Position numbers and translations under genes: made by a program. 64,000 nucleotides of DNA, from NCBI GenBank assembly GCA_963932145.1, contig OZ010611.1:59219292-59283291 (forward strand). The letters run 5' to 3'. The notes under the pieces were generated by a model. It saw only the letters and a program-made list of their open reading frames with translations. It searched no databases and was not told the DNA's origin. Positions 25,124 to 37,174 of the stretch are shown piece after piece (position 1 is the first letter of the stretch; each line of letters opens with the position of its first letter). Source of the stretch: Acanthosepion lycidas. Lineage: Eukaryota > Mollusca > Cephalopoda > Sepiida > Sepiidae.

Positions 25124-26329
25124 GTAGAGGCTAGGCCCTTTTCTAAATCTTGGTTGAAATTATTTTTCATTCTAATTCATAGAAATGGAGTAGCGTGCAA
25201 TGGTGTCGTCTCATACAACAGTGAGTTAGGAGAAAAAATTTGTGGGCACAAAATGGGTGATCAGTGTCTTATTCTCTGCTGTTTGTGCCTTGTCTTTAGC
25301 TTTTTCTTCTATATTTAACTTTATGTAGAGGCTAGGCCCCTTTCTAAATCTTGGTTGAAATTATTTTTCATTCTAATTCATAGAAATGGAGTAGCGTGCA
25401 ATGGTGTCGTCTCATACAACAGTGAGTTAGGAGAAAAAATTTGTGGGCACAAAATGGGTGATCAGTGTCTTATTCTCTGCTGTTTGTGCCTTGTCTTTAG
25501 CTTTTTCTTCTATATTTAACTTTACGTAGAGGCTAGGACCCTTTCTAAATATTGGTTGAAATTATTTTTCATTCTAATTCATAGAAATGGAGTAGCGTGC
25601 AATGGTGTCGTCTCATACAACAGTGAGTTAGGAGAAAAAATTTGTGGGCACAAAATGGGTGATCAGTGTCTTATTCTCTGCTGTTTGTGCCTTGTCTTTA
25701 GCTTTTTCTTCTATATTTAACATTATGTAGACACTAGGCCCCCCTCTAAATCTTGGTTGAAATTATTTTTCATTCTAATTCATAGAAATGGAGTAGCGTG
25801 CAATGGTGTCGTCTCATACAACAGTGAGTTAGGAGAAAAAATTTGTGGGCACAAAATGGGTGATCAGTTTCTTATTCTCTGCTGTTTGTGCCTTGTCTTT
25901 AGCTTTTTCTTCTATATTTAACTTTATGTAGAGGCTAGGCCCCTTTCTAAATCTTGGTTGAAATTATTTTTCATTCTAATTAATAGAAATGGAATAGCGT
26001 GCAATGGTGTCGTCTCATACAACAGTGAGTTAGGAGAAAAAATTTGTGGGCACAAAATGGGTGATCAGTGTCTTATTCTCTTCTGTTTGTGCCTTGTCTT
26101 TAGCTTTTTCTTCTATATTTAACAATATGTAGAGGCTAGGCCCCCCTCTAAATGTTGGTTGAAATTATTTTTCATTCTAATTCATAGAAATGGAGTAGCG
26201 TGCAATGGTGTCGTCTCATACAACAGTGAGTTAGGAGAAAAAATTTGTGGGCACAAAATGGGTGATCAGTGTCTTATTCCCTTCTGTTTGTGCCTTGTCT
26301 TTAGCTTTTTCTTCTATATTTAACTTTAT
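25124..26329 (+). repeat. Seven-monomer HOR, copy 2 (first six monomers)
   Basis: This matches 23,717-24,922 at an offset of 1,407 bp with only a handful of differences. Those I noticed are 'atattggttg' near 25,550, 'gctgtttgtgcc' near 25,077/25,279 against 'gctgtttttgcc' in copy 1, and 'cttattccctt' near 26,275. The next monomer (from 26,330) has 'gcgttcagtgg' and a one-base loss in the A-run, and no longer follows the HOR. Confidence 0.87.
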
Positions 26330-29300
26330 GTAGAGGCTAGGCCCCCCTCTAAATCTTGGTTGAAATTATTTTTCATTCTAATTCATAGAAATGGAGTAGC
26401 GTTCAGTGGTGTCGTCTCATACAACAGTGAGTTAGGAGAAAAATTTGTGGGCACAAAATGGGTGATCAGTGTCTTATTCTCTTCTGTTTGTGCCTTGTCT
26501 TTAGCTTTTTCTTCTATATTTAAATTTATGTAGAGGCTAGGCCCCTTTCTAAATCTTGGTTGAAATTATTTTTCATTCTAATTCATAGAAATGGAGTAGC
26601 GTGCAATGGTGTCGTCTCATACAACAGTGAGTTAGAAGAAAAAACTAGTGGGCACAAAATGGAATGTCAGTGTCTTATTCTCTTCGGTTTGTGCCTTGTC
26701 TTTAGCTTTCTCTTCTATATTTAACTTTATGTAAAGGCTAGGCACCCCTCTAAATCTGGCTTGAAATTATTTTTCATTCTAATTCATAGATATAGGGTAG
26801 CATCCAATGGTGTCGTCTCATACAACAGTGAGTTAGGAGAAAAAATTTGTTTGCACAAAATGGGTGATCAGTGTCTTATTCTCTTCTGTTTGTGCCTTGT
26901 CTTTAGCTTTTTCTTCTATATTGAACTTTAAGTAGAGGCTAGGCCGCTTTCTAAATCTTCGTTGAAATTATTTTTCATTCTAATTCATAGAAATGGAGTA
27001 GCGTGCAATGGTGTCGTCTCATACAACAGTGAGTTAGGAGAAAATCTTTGTGGGCACAAAATGGGTGATCAGTGTCTTATTCTCTTCTGTTTGTGCCTTG
27101 TCTTTAGCTTTTTCTTCTATATTTAACTTTATGTAGAGGCTAGGCCCCCCTCTAAATCTTGATTGAAATTATTTTTCATTCTAATTCATAGAAATGGAGT
27201 AGCGTGCAAAGGTGTCGTCTCATACAACAGTGAGTTAGGAGAAAAAATTTGTGGGCACAAGATGGGTGATCAGTGTCTTATTCTCTTCTGTTTGTGCCTT
27301 GTCTTTAGCTTTTTCTTCTTTAATTATATTTATGTAGAGGCTAGGCCCCCCTCTAAATCTTGGTTGAAATTATTTTTCATTCTAATTCATAGAAATGGAG
27401 TAGCATGCAATGGTGTCGTCTTATACAACCGTGAGTTAGGAGAAAAAATTTGTTGCCACAAAATGGGTGATCAGTGTCTTATTCTCTTCTATTTGTGCCT
27501 TGTCTTTAGCTTTTTCTTCTATATTTAACTTTATGTAGAGGCTAGGCCCCCCTCTAAATCTTGGTTGAAATTATTTTTCATTCTAATTAATAGAAATGGA
27601 GTAGCGTGCAATGGTGTCGTCTTATACAACTGTGACTTAGTAGAAAAAATTTGTGGGCACAAAATGGGTGATCAGAGCCTTATTCTCTTCTGTTTGTGCC
27701 TTGTCTTTAGCTTTTTCTTCTATATTTAACTTTATGTAGAGGCTAGGCCCCACTCTAAATCTTGGTTGAAATTATTTTTCTTTCTAATTCATAGAAATGG
27801 AGTAGCGTGCAATGCTTTCGTCTCATACAACAGTGAGTTAGGGGAAAAAATTTGTGGGCACAAAATGGTTGATCAGTGTCTTATTCACTTCTGTTTCTGC
27901 CTTGTCTTTAGCTTTTTCTTCTATATTTAACTTTATGTAGAGGCTAGGCCCCCCTCTAAATCTTGGTTGAAATTATTTTTCATTCTAATTCATAGAAATG
28001 GAGTAGCGTGCAATGGTGTCGTCTCATACAACAGTGAGTTAGGAGAAAAAATATGTGGGCACAAAATGGGTGATCAGTGTCTTATTCTCTTCTGTTTGTG
28101 CCTTGTCTTTAGCTTTTTCTTCTATATTTAACTTTATGTAGAGGCTAGGCCCCCCTCTAAATCTTGGTTGAAATTATTTTTCATTCTACTTCATAGAAAT
28201 GGAGTAGCGTGCAATGGTGTCGTCTCATACAACAGTGAGTTAGGAGAAAAAATTTGTGGGCACAAAATGGCTGATCAGTGTCTTATTCTCTTCTGTTTGT
28301 GCCTTGTCTTTAGCTTTTTCTTCTATATTTAACTTTATGTAGAGGTTAGGCCCCCCTCTAAAACTTGGTTGAAATTATTTTTCATTCTAATTCATAGAAA
28401 TGGAGTAGCCTGCAATGGGGTCGTCTCATACAACAGTGAGTTAGGAGAAAAAATTTGTGGGCACAAAATGGGTGATCAGTGTCTTATTCTCTTCTGTTTG
28501 TGCCTTGTCTTTAGCTTTTTCTTCTATATTTAACTTTATGTAGAGGATAGGCCCTCCTCTAAATCTTGGTTGAAATTATTTTTCATTCTAATTAATAGAA
28601 ATGGAGTAGCGTGCAATGGTGTCGTCTCAAACAACAGTGAGTTAGGAGAAAAAATTTGTGGGCACAAAATGGGTGATCAGTGTCTAATTCTCTTCTGTTT
28701 GTGCCTTGTCTTTTTCTTTTTCTTCTATATTTAACTTTATGTAGAGGCTAGGCCCCCTTCTAAATCTTGGTCGAAATTATTTTTCATTCTAATTCAAAGA
28801 AATGGAGTAGCGTGCAATGGTGTCATCTGATACAATTGTGAGTTAGGAGAAAAAATTTGTGTGCACAAAATGGGTGATCAGTGTCTTATTCTCTTCTGTT
28901 TGTGCCTTTTCTTTAGCTTTTCCTTCTATATTTAACTTTATGTAGAGTCTAGTCCCTCCTCTAAATCTTGGTCGAAATTATTTTTCATTCTAATTCATAG
29001 AAATGGATTAGCGTGCAATGGTGTCGTCTCATACATCTGTGTGTTAGGAGAAAAAATTTGTGTGAACAAAATGGGTGATCAATGTCTTATTCTCTTCTGT
29101 TTGTACCTTGTCTTTACCTTTTTCTTCTATATTTAACATTATGTAGAATCTAGGTCCCTTTCTAAATCTTGGTTGAAATTATTTTTCATTCTAATTCATA
29201 GAAATGGAGTAGCATGCAATGGTGTCGTCTCATACAACTCTGAGTTAGGAGAAAAAATTTGTGGGCACAAAATGGGTGGTCAATGTCTTATTCTCTTCTG

Positions 29301-30950
29301 TTTGTGCCTTGTCTTTAGCTTTTTCTTCTACATTTAACTTTATGTAGAGGCTAGGCCCCCCTCTAAAACTTGGTTGAAATTATTTTTCATTCTAATTCAT
29401 AGAAATGGAGTAGCGTGCAATGGTGTCGTCTCATACAACCGTGAGTTAGGAGAAAAAATTTGTTGGCACAAAATGGGTGATCAGTGTCTTATTCTCTTCT
29501 GTTTGTGCCTTGTCTTTAGCTTTTTCTTCTATATTAAACATTATGTAGAGGCTAAGCCCTCCTCTAAATCTTGGTTGAAATTATTTTTCATTCTAATTCA
29601 TAGAAATGGAGAAGCGTGCAATGGTGTCGTCTCATACAACAGTGAGTTAGGAGAAAAAATTTGTGGGCACAAAATGGGTGATCAGTGTCTTATTCTCTTC
29701 TGTTTGTGCCTTGTCTTTAGATTTTTCTTCTATATTTAACTTTATGTAGAGGTTAGGCCCTCCTCTAAATCTTGGTCGAAATTATTTTTCATTCTAATTA
29801 ATAGAAATGGAGTAGCGTGCAATGGTGTCGTCTCATACAACAGTGAGTTAGGAGAAAAAATTTGTGGGCACAAAATGGGTGATCAGTGTCTTATTCTCTT
29901 CTGTTTGTGCCTTGTCTTCAGCTTTTTCTTCTATATTTAACTTTATGTAGAGGCTAGGCCCCTTTCTAAATCTTGGTTGAAATTATTTTTCATTCTAATT
30001 CATAGAAATGGAGTAGCGGGCAATGGTGTCGTCTCATACAACAGTGAGTTAGGAGAAAAAATTTGTGGGCACAAAATGGGTGATCAATGTCTTATTCTCT
30101 TCTGTTTGTGCCTTGTCTTTAGCTTTTTCTTCTATATTTAACTTTATGTAGAGGCTAGGCCCTCCGCTAAATCTTGGTCGAAATTATTTTTCATTCTAAT
30201 TCATAGAAATGGAGTAGCGAGCAACGGTGTCGTCTCATACATCTGTGAATTAGGAGAAAAAATTTGTGTGCACAAATTGGGTGATAAGTGTCTTATTCTC
30301 TTCTGTTTGTACCTTGTCTTTACCTTTTTCTTCCATATTTAACATTATGTAGATGGTAGGGCCCTTTCTAAATCTTGGTTGAAATTATTTTTCATTCTAA
30401 TTCATAGAAATGGAGTAGCATGCAATGGTGTAGTCTCATACAACTGTGAGTTAGGAGAAAAAATTTGTTGGCACAAAATGGGTGATCAGTGTCTTATTCT
30501 CTTCTATTTGTGCCTTGTCTTTAGCCTTTTCTTCTATATTTAACTTTATGTAGAGTCTTGCCCCCTTTCTAAATCTTGGTTGAAATTATTTTTCATTCTA
30601 ATTCATAGAAATGGAGTAGCGTGCAATGGTGTCGTCTCATACAACAGTGAGTTAGGAGAAAAAATTTGTGGGCACAAAATGGGTGATCAATGTCTTATTC
30701 TCTTCTGTTTGTGCCTTGTCTTTAGCTTTTTCTTCTATATTTAACTTTATGTAGAGGCTAGGCCCCCCTCTAAATCTTGGTTGAAATTATTTTTCATTCT
30801 AATTCATAGAAATGGAGAAGCGTGCAATGGTGTCGTCTCATACAACAGTGAGTTAGGAGAAAAAATTTGTGGGCACAAAATGGGTGATCAGTGTCTTATT
30901 CTCTTCTGTTTTGCCTTGTCTTTAGATTTTTCTTCTATATTTAACTTTAT
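26330..30950 (+). repeat. Diverged monomer series including the left copy of a long-range duplication
   Basis: About 23 monomers differ noticeably from each other. Positions of about 27,060-28,620 reappear at 34,498-36,058, 37 monomers (7,438 bp) away. Markers are 'cttctttaattatattt' near 27,315, 'gttgccacaaaatgg' near 27,452 and 'tgctttcgtctc' near 27,812. From 28,620 to 30,950 I see individual variants such as 'ctttttctttttcttc' near 28,710, 'acatctgtg' near 29,033 and 'ggtcgaaatt' near 28,770, without a clear HOR period. There are no genes or non-satellite inserts. Confidence 0.8.
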
Positions 30951-32559
30951 GTAGAGGCTAGGCCACTTTCTAAATCTTGGTTGAAATTATTTTTCATTCT
31001 AATTCATAGAAAAATGAGTAGCGTGCAATGGTGTCGTCTCATACAACAGTGAGTTACGAGAAAAAATTCGTGGGCACAAAATGGGTGATCAGTGTCTTAT
31101 TCTCTTCTGTTTGTGCCTTGTGTTTAGCTTTTTCTTCTATATTTAACTTTATGTAGAGGCTAGGCCCCATTCTAAATCTTGGTTGAAATTATTTTTCATT
31201 CTAATTCATAGAAATGGAGTAGCGTGCAATGGTGTCGTCTCATAAAACAGTGAGTTAGGAGAAAAAATTTGTGGGCACAAAATGGGTGATCAGTGTCTTA
31301 TTCTCTTCTGTCTGTGCCTTGTCTTTAGCTTTTTCTTCTATATTTAACTTTATGTAGAGGCTAGGCCCTCCTCTAAATCTTGCTCGAAAATTATTTTTCA
31401 TTCTAATTCAAAGAAATGGAGTAGCGTGCAATGATGTCGTCTCATACAACTGTGAGTTAGGAGAAAAAATTTGTGTGCACAAAATGGGTGATCAGTGTCT
31501 TATTCTCTTCTGTTTGTACTTTGTCTTTAACTTTTTCTTCTATATTTAGCATTATGTAGATGCTAGGCCCTTTCTAAATGTTGGTTGAAATTATTTTTCA
31601 TTCTAATTCATAGAAATGGAGTAGCGTGCAATGGTGTCGTCTCATACAACAGTGAGTTAGGAGAAAAAATTTGTGGGCACAAAATGGGTGATCAGTGTCT
31701 TATTCTCCTCTGTTTGTGCCTTGTCTTTAGCTTTTTCTTCTATATTTAACTTTATGCAGAGGCTAGGCCCCCCTCTAAATCTTGATTGAAATTATTTTTC
31801 ATTCTAATTCATAGAAATGGAGTAGCGTGCAACGGTGTCGTCTCATACATCTGTGAATTAGGAGAAAAAATTTGTGTGCACAAATTGGGTGATAAGTGTC
31901 TTATTCTCTTCTGTTTGTACCTTGTCTTTACCTTTTTCTTCCATATTTAACATTATGTAGATGGTAGGGCCCTTTCTAAATCTTGGTTGAAATTATTTTT
32001 CATTCTAATTCATAGAAATGGAGTAGCATGCAATGGTGTCGTCTCATACAACTGTGAGTTAGGAGAAAAAATTTGTGGGCACAAAATGGGTGATCAGTGT
32101 CTTATTCTCTTCTATTTGTGCCTTGTCTTTAGCTTTTTCTTCTATATTTAACTTTATGTAGAGGCTTGCCCCCTTTCTAAATCTTGGTTGAAATTATTTT
32201 TCATTCTAATTCATAGAAATGGAGTAGCATGCAATGGTGTCGTCTCATACAACCGTGAGTTAGGAGAAAAAATTTGTTGCCACAAAATGGGTGATCAGTG
32301 TCTTATTCTCTTCTATTTGTGCCTTGTCTTTAGCTTTTTCCTCTATATTTAACTTTATGTAGAGGCTAGGCCCCCCTCTAAATCTTGGTTGAAATTATTT
32401 TTCATTCTAATTAATAGAAATGGAGTAGCGTGCAATGGTGTCGTCTTATACAACTGTGACTTAGTAGAAAAAATTTGTGGGCACAAAATGGGTGATCAGA
32501 GCCTTATTCTCTTCTGTTTGTGCCTTGTCTTTAGCTTTTTCTTCTATATTTAACTTTAT
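30951..32559 (+). repeat. Eight-monomer HOR, copy 1 (1,609 bp)
   Basis: The order of markers is 'ggccactttc' at 30,961, 'catagaaaaatgagtag' near 31,006, 'aaaattcgtggg' near 31,065, 'cttgctcgaaaattatt' near 31,379, 'atttagcattatg' near 31,543, 'atgcagaggc' near 31,755, 'gataagtg' near 31,891 and 'gttgccacaaaatgg' near 32,276. All recur 1,609 bp later. The extra base over 8 x 201 comes from an added A in 'cgaaaattatt' and small compensating changes. Upstream of 30,935 the similarity to the second copy stops, for example at the 'ctgttttgcc' deletion. Confidence 0.88.
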
Positions 32560-34168
32560 GTAGAGGCTAGGCCACTTTCTAAATCTTGGTTGAAATTATT
32601 TTTCATTCTAATTCATAGAAAAATGAGTAGCGTGCAATGGTGTCGTCTCATACAACAGTGAGTTACGAGAAAAAATTCGTGGGCACAAAATGGGTGATCA
32701 GTGTCTTATTCTCTTCTGTTTGTGCCTTGTGTTTAGCTTTTTCTTCTATATTTAACTTTATGTAGAGGCTAGGCCCCATTCTAAATCTTGGTTGAAATTA
32801 TTTTTCATTCTAATTCATAGAAATGGAGTAGCGTGCAATGGTGTCGTCTCATAAAACAGTGAGTTAGGAGAAAAAATTTGTGGGCACAAAATGGGTGATC
32901 AGTGTCTTATTCTCTTCTGTCTGTGCCTTGTCTTTAGCTTTTTCTTCTATATTTAACTTTATGTAGAGGCTAGGCCCTCCTCTAAATCTTGCTCGAAAAT
33001 TATTTTTCATTCTAATTCAAAGAAATGGAGTAGCGTGCAATGATGTCGTCTCATACAACTGTGAGTTAGGAGAAAAAATTTGTGTGCACAAAATGGGTGA
33101 TCAGTGTCTTATTCTCTTCTGTTTGTACTTTGTCTTTAACTTTTTCTTCTATATTTAGCATTATGTAGATGCTAGGCCCTTTCTAAATGTTGGTTGAAAT
33201 TATTTTTCATTCTAATTCATAGAAATGGAGTAGCGTGCAATGGTGTCGTCTCATACAACAGTGAGTTAGGAGAAAAAATTTGTGGGCTCAAAATGGGTGA
33301 TCAGTGTCTTATTCTCCTCTGTTTGTGCCTTGTCTTTAGCTTTTTCTTCTATATTTAACTTTATGCAGAGGCTAGGCCCCCCTCTAAATCTTGATTGAAA
33401 TTATTTTTCATTCTAATTCATAGAAATGGAGTAGCGTGCAACGGTGTCGTCTCATACATCTGTGAATTAGGAGAAAAAATTTGTGTGCACAAATTGGGTG
33501 ATAAGTGTCTTATTCTCTTCTGTTTGTACCTTGTCTTTACCTTTTTCTTCCATATTTAACATTATGTAGATGGTAGGGCCCTTTCTAAATCTTGGTTGAA
33601 ATTATTTTTCATTCTAATTCATAGAAATGGAGTAGCATGCAATGGTGTCGTCTCATACAACTGTGAGTTAGGAGAAAAAATTTGTGGGCACAAAATGGGT
33701 GATCAGTGTCTTATTCTCTTCTATTTGTGCCTTGTCTTTAGCTTTTTCTTCTATATTTAACTTTATGTAGAGGCTTGCCCCCTTTCTAAATCTTGGTTGA
33801 AATTATTTTTCATTCTAATTCATAGAAATGGAGTAGCATGCAATGGTGTCGTCTCATACAACCGTGAGTTAGGAGAAAAAATTTGTTGCCACAAAATGGG
33901 TGATCAGTGTCTTATTCTCTTCTATTTGTGCCTTGTCTTTAGCTTTTTCCTCTATATTTAACTTTATGTAGAGGCTAGGCCCCCCTCTAAATCTTGGTTG
34001 AAATTATTTTTCATTCTAATTAATAGAAATGGAGTAGCGTGCAATGGTGTCGTCTTATACAACTGTGACTTAGTAGAAAAAATTTGTGGGCACAAAATGT
34101 GTGATCAGAGCCTTATTCTCTTCTGTTTGTGCCTTGTCTTTAGCTTTTTCTTCTATATTTAACTTTAT
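32560..34168 (+). repeat. Eight-monomer HOR, copy 2 (1,609 bp)
   Basis: This copy is nearly identical to 30,951-32,559. The differences I noticed are 'gggctcaaaatgg' near 33,286 against 'gggcacaaaatgg', and 'aaaatgtgtgatcag' near 34,096 against 'aaaatgggtgatcag'. After 34,168 the sequence does not start a third copy. It moves to the 'ccccactctaaat' monomer that begins a series shared with 27,736 onward. Confidence 0.88.
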
Positions 34169-36058
34169 GTAGAGGCTAGGCCCCACTCTAAATCTTGGTT
34201 GAAATTATTTTTCTTTCTAATTCATAGAAATGGAGTAGCGTGCAATGCTTTCGTCTCATACAACAGTGAGTTAGGGGAAAAAATTTGTGGGCACAAAATG
34301 GTTGATCAGTGTCTTATTCACTTCTGTTTCTGCCTTGTCTTTAGCTTTTTCTTCTATATTTAACTTTATGTAGAGGCTAGGCCCCCCTCTAAATCTTGGT
34401 TGAAATTATTTTTCATTCTAATTCATAGAAATGGAGTAGCGTGCAATGGTGTCGTCTCATACAACAGTGAGTTAGGAGAAAAAATATGTGGGCACAAAAT
34501 GGGTGATCAGTGTCTTATTCTCTTCTGTTTGTGCCTTGTCTTTAGCTTTTTCTTCTATATTTAACTTTATGTAGAGGCTAGGCCCCCCTCTAAATCTTGA
34601 TTGAAATTATTTTTCATTCTAATTCATAGAAATGGAGTAGCGTGCAAAGGTGTCGTCTCATACAACAGTGAGTTAGGAGAAAAAATTTGTGGGCACAAGA
34701 TGGGTGATCAGTGTCTTATTCTCTTCTGTTTGTGCCTTGTCTTTAGCTTTTTCTTCTTTAATTATATTTATGTAGAGGCTAGGCCCCCCTCTAAATCTTG
34801 GTTGAAATTATTTTTCATTCTAATTCATAGAAATGGAGTAGCATGCAATGGTGTCGTCTCATACAGCCGTGAGTTAGGAGAAAAAATTTGTTGCCACAAA
34901 ATGGGTGATCAGTGTCTTATTCTCTTCTATTTGTGCCTTGTCTTTAGCTTTTTCTTCTATATTTAACTTTATGTAGAGGCTAGGCCCCCCTCTAAATCTT
35001 GGTTGAAATTATTTTTCATTCTAATTAATAGAAATGGAGTAGCGTGCAATGGTGTCGTCTTATACAACTGTGACTTAGTAGAAAAAATTTGTGGGCACAA
35101 AATGGGTGATCAGAGCCTTATTCTCTTCTGTTTGTGCCTTGTCTTTAGCTTTTTCTTCTATATTTAACTTTATGTAGAGGCTAGGCCCCACTCTAAATCT
35201 TGGTTGAAATTATTTTTCTTTCTAATTCATAGAAATGGAGTACCGTGCAATGCTTTCGTCTCATACAACAGTGAATTAGGGGAAAAAATTTGTGGGCACA
35301 AAATGGTTGATCAGTGTCTTATTCACTTCTGTTTCTGCCTTGTCTTTAGCTTTTTCTTCTATATTTAACTTTATGTAGAGGCTAGGCCCCCCTCTAAATC
35401 TTGGTTGAAATTATTTTTCATTCTAATTCATAGAAATGGAGTAGCGTGCAATGGTGTCGTCTCATACAACAGTGAGTTAGGAGAAAAAATATGTGGGCAC
35501 AAAATGGGTGATCAGTGTCTTATTCTCTTCTGTTTGTGCCTTGTCTTTAGCTTTTTCTTCTATATTTAACTTTATGTAGAGGCTAGGCCCCCCTCTAAAT
35601 CTTGGTTGAAATTATTTTTCATTCTACTTCATAGAAATGGAGTAGCGTGCAATGGTGTCGTCTCATACAACAGTGAGTTAGGAGAAAAAATTTGTGGGCA
35701 CAAAATGGCTGATCAGTGTCTTATTCTCTTCTGTTTGTGCCTTGTCTTTAGCTTTTTCTTCTATATTTAACTTTATGTAGAGGCTAGGCCCCCCTCTAAA
35801 ACTTGGTTGAAATTATTTTTCATTCTAATTCATAGAAATGGAGTAGCCTGCAATGGGGTCGTCTCATACAACAGTGAGTTAGGAGAAAAAATTTGTGGGC
35901 ACAAAATGGGTGATCAGTGTCTTATTCTCTTCTGTTTGTGCCTTGTCTTTAGCTTTTTCTTGTATATTTAACTTTATGTAGAGGATAGGCCCTCCTCTAA
36001 ATCTTGGTTGAAATTATTTTTCATTCTAATTAATAGAAATGGAGTAGCGTGCAATGGT
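34169..36058 (+). repeat. Right copy of the 37-monomer-spaced duplication, with a 5-monomer local repeat
   Basis: Positions 34,498-36,058 follow 27,060-28,620 closely, including the unusual 'cttctttaattatattt' near 34,753. Within this interval, monomers starting at 34,169 and 35,174 (1,005 bp, five monomers) share 'ccccactctaaat', 'atttttctttctaatt', 'tgctttcgtctc', 'attcacttctgtttctg' and 'aaaaaatatgtggg'. The domain therefore combines an old long-range duplication with a shorter, later one. Confidence 0.82.
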
Positions 36059-37096
36059 GTCGTCTCATACAACTGTGAGTTAGCAGATAAAATTTGTGGG
36101 CACAAAATGGGTGATCAGTGTCTTATTCTCTTCTGTTTATGCCTTGTCTTTAGCTTTTTCTTCTATATATAACTTTATGTAGAGGCTAGACCCCCTCTAA
36201 ATCATGGTTGAAATTATTTTTCATTCTAATTAATAGAAATGGAGTAGCATGCAATGGTGTCCTCTCATACAAAAGTGAGTAACGAGAAAAAATTTGTGGG
36301 CACAAAATGGGTGATCAGTGTCTTATTCTCTTCTGTTTGTGCCTTGTCTTTTTCTTTTTCTTCTATATTTAACTTTATGTAGAGGCTAGGCCCCCTTCTA
36401 AATCTTGGTTGAAATTATTTTTCATTCTAATTAATAGAAATGTAGTAGCGTGCAATGGTGTCGTCTCATACAACAGTGAGTTAGGAGAAAAAATTTGTTG
36501 GCGGAATATGGGTGATCAGTGTCTTATTCTCTTCTGTTTGTGCCTTGTCTTTAGCTTCTTCTTCTATATTTAACTTTATGTAGAGGCTAGGCCCCTTTCT
36601 AAATCTTGGTTGAAATTATTTTTCATTCTAATTCATAGAAATGGAGTAGCGTGCAATGGTGTCGTCTCATACAACAGTGAGGTAGGAGATAAAATTTGTT
36701 GGCACTAAATGGGTGATCAGTGTCTTATTCACTTCTGTTTGTGCCTTGTCTTTAGCTTTTTCTTCTATATTTAACTTTATGTAGAGGCTAGGCCCCACTC
36801 TAAATCTTGGTTGAAATTATTTTTCTTTCTAATTCATAGAAATGGAGTAGCGTGCAATGCTTTCGTCTCATACAACAGTGAGTTAGGAGAAAAAATTTGT
36901 GGGCACAAAATGGTTGATCAGTGTCATATTCACTTCTGTTTCTGCCTTGTCTTTAGCTTTTTCTTCTATATTTAACTTTATGTAGAGGCTAGGCCCCCCT
37001 CTAAATCTTGGTTGAAATTATTTTTCATTCTAATTCATAGAAATGGAGTAGCGTGCAATGGTGTCGTCTCATACAACAGTGAGTTAGGAGAAAAAA

Positions 37097-37110
37097 TTTG
37101 TGGGCACAAA
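37097..37110. other. Conserved short dyad in the monomer (type example)
   Basis: The sequence reads TTTGTG-GG-CACAAA, which is two 6-base inverted arms around a 2-base spacer. The same dyad is present once in most monomers across the window. The common variant 'tgtgtgcac' changes only the spacer and keeps both arms (about 28,860, 31,470, 42,125). The variant 'tgttggcac' shortens the arms to five bases. Dyads like this can be sites for dimeric DNA-binding proteins or can extrude small hairpins; which, if either, applies here cannot be told from sequence. Confidence 0.7.
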
Positions 37111-37115
37111 ATGGG

Positions 37116-37121
37116 TGATCA
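37116..37121. other. Once-per-monomer TGATCA palindrome (BclI/Sau3AI site)
   Basis: TGATCA lies six bases after the dyad, in 'gggtgatcagtg', and is retained in most monomers. It is lost in a minority, for example 'gggtcatcag' near 3,958, 'gggtgattag' near 2,753 and 'gggtaatcag' near 18,825. Together with CGTCTC at 37,065-37,070 it gives the array a regular restriction periodicity, so digestion should yield a 201-bp ladder with dimers where a site is mutated. I see no evidence that the site has a biological role. Confidence 0.85.
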
Positions 37122-37124
37122 GTG

Positions 37125-37174
37125 TCTTATTCTCTTCTGTTTGTGCCTTGTCTTTAGCTTTTTCTTCTATATTT
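37125..37174 (+). other. Pyrimidine-rich 50-nt strand segment of the monomer
   Basis: In the type monomer 41 of these 50 bases are C or T. The segment runs from just after the TGATCA palindrome to the TAA of the open frame and recurs every 201 bp in the same orientation. The array therefore has a repeated strand asymmetry. It contains 'ccttgtctttag', which resembles a 3' splice acceptor, but nothing suggests splicing. It also encodes the hydrophobic tail seen when the satellite is translated in its longest frame. Confidence 0.7.

Noticed and set aside
27163-27528. 121-codon + frames (also 29,374, 34,601, 57,712, 59,725 and 61,133)
   Set aside because: Each is a two-monomer read-through of the satellite starting at TTG, and all end at the usual per-unit TAA.
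37125-37150. Intron signals (GTGAGT in 'cagtgagtt' and 'ccttgtctttag') within each monomer
   Set aside because: These short motifs arise easily in such sequence, and there are no exons, branch-point support or coding content to go with them.
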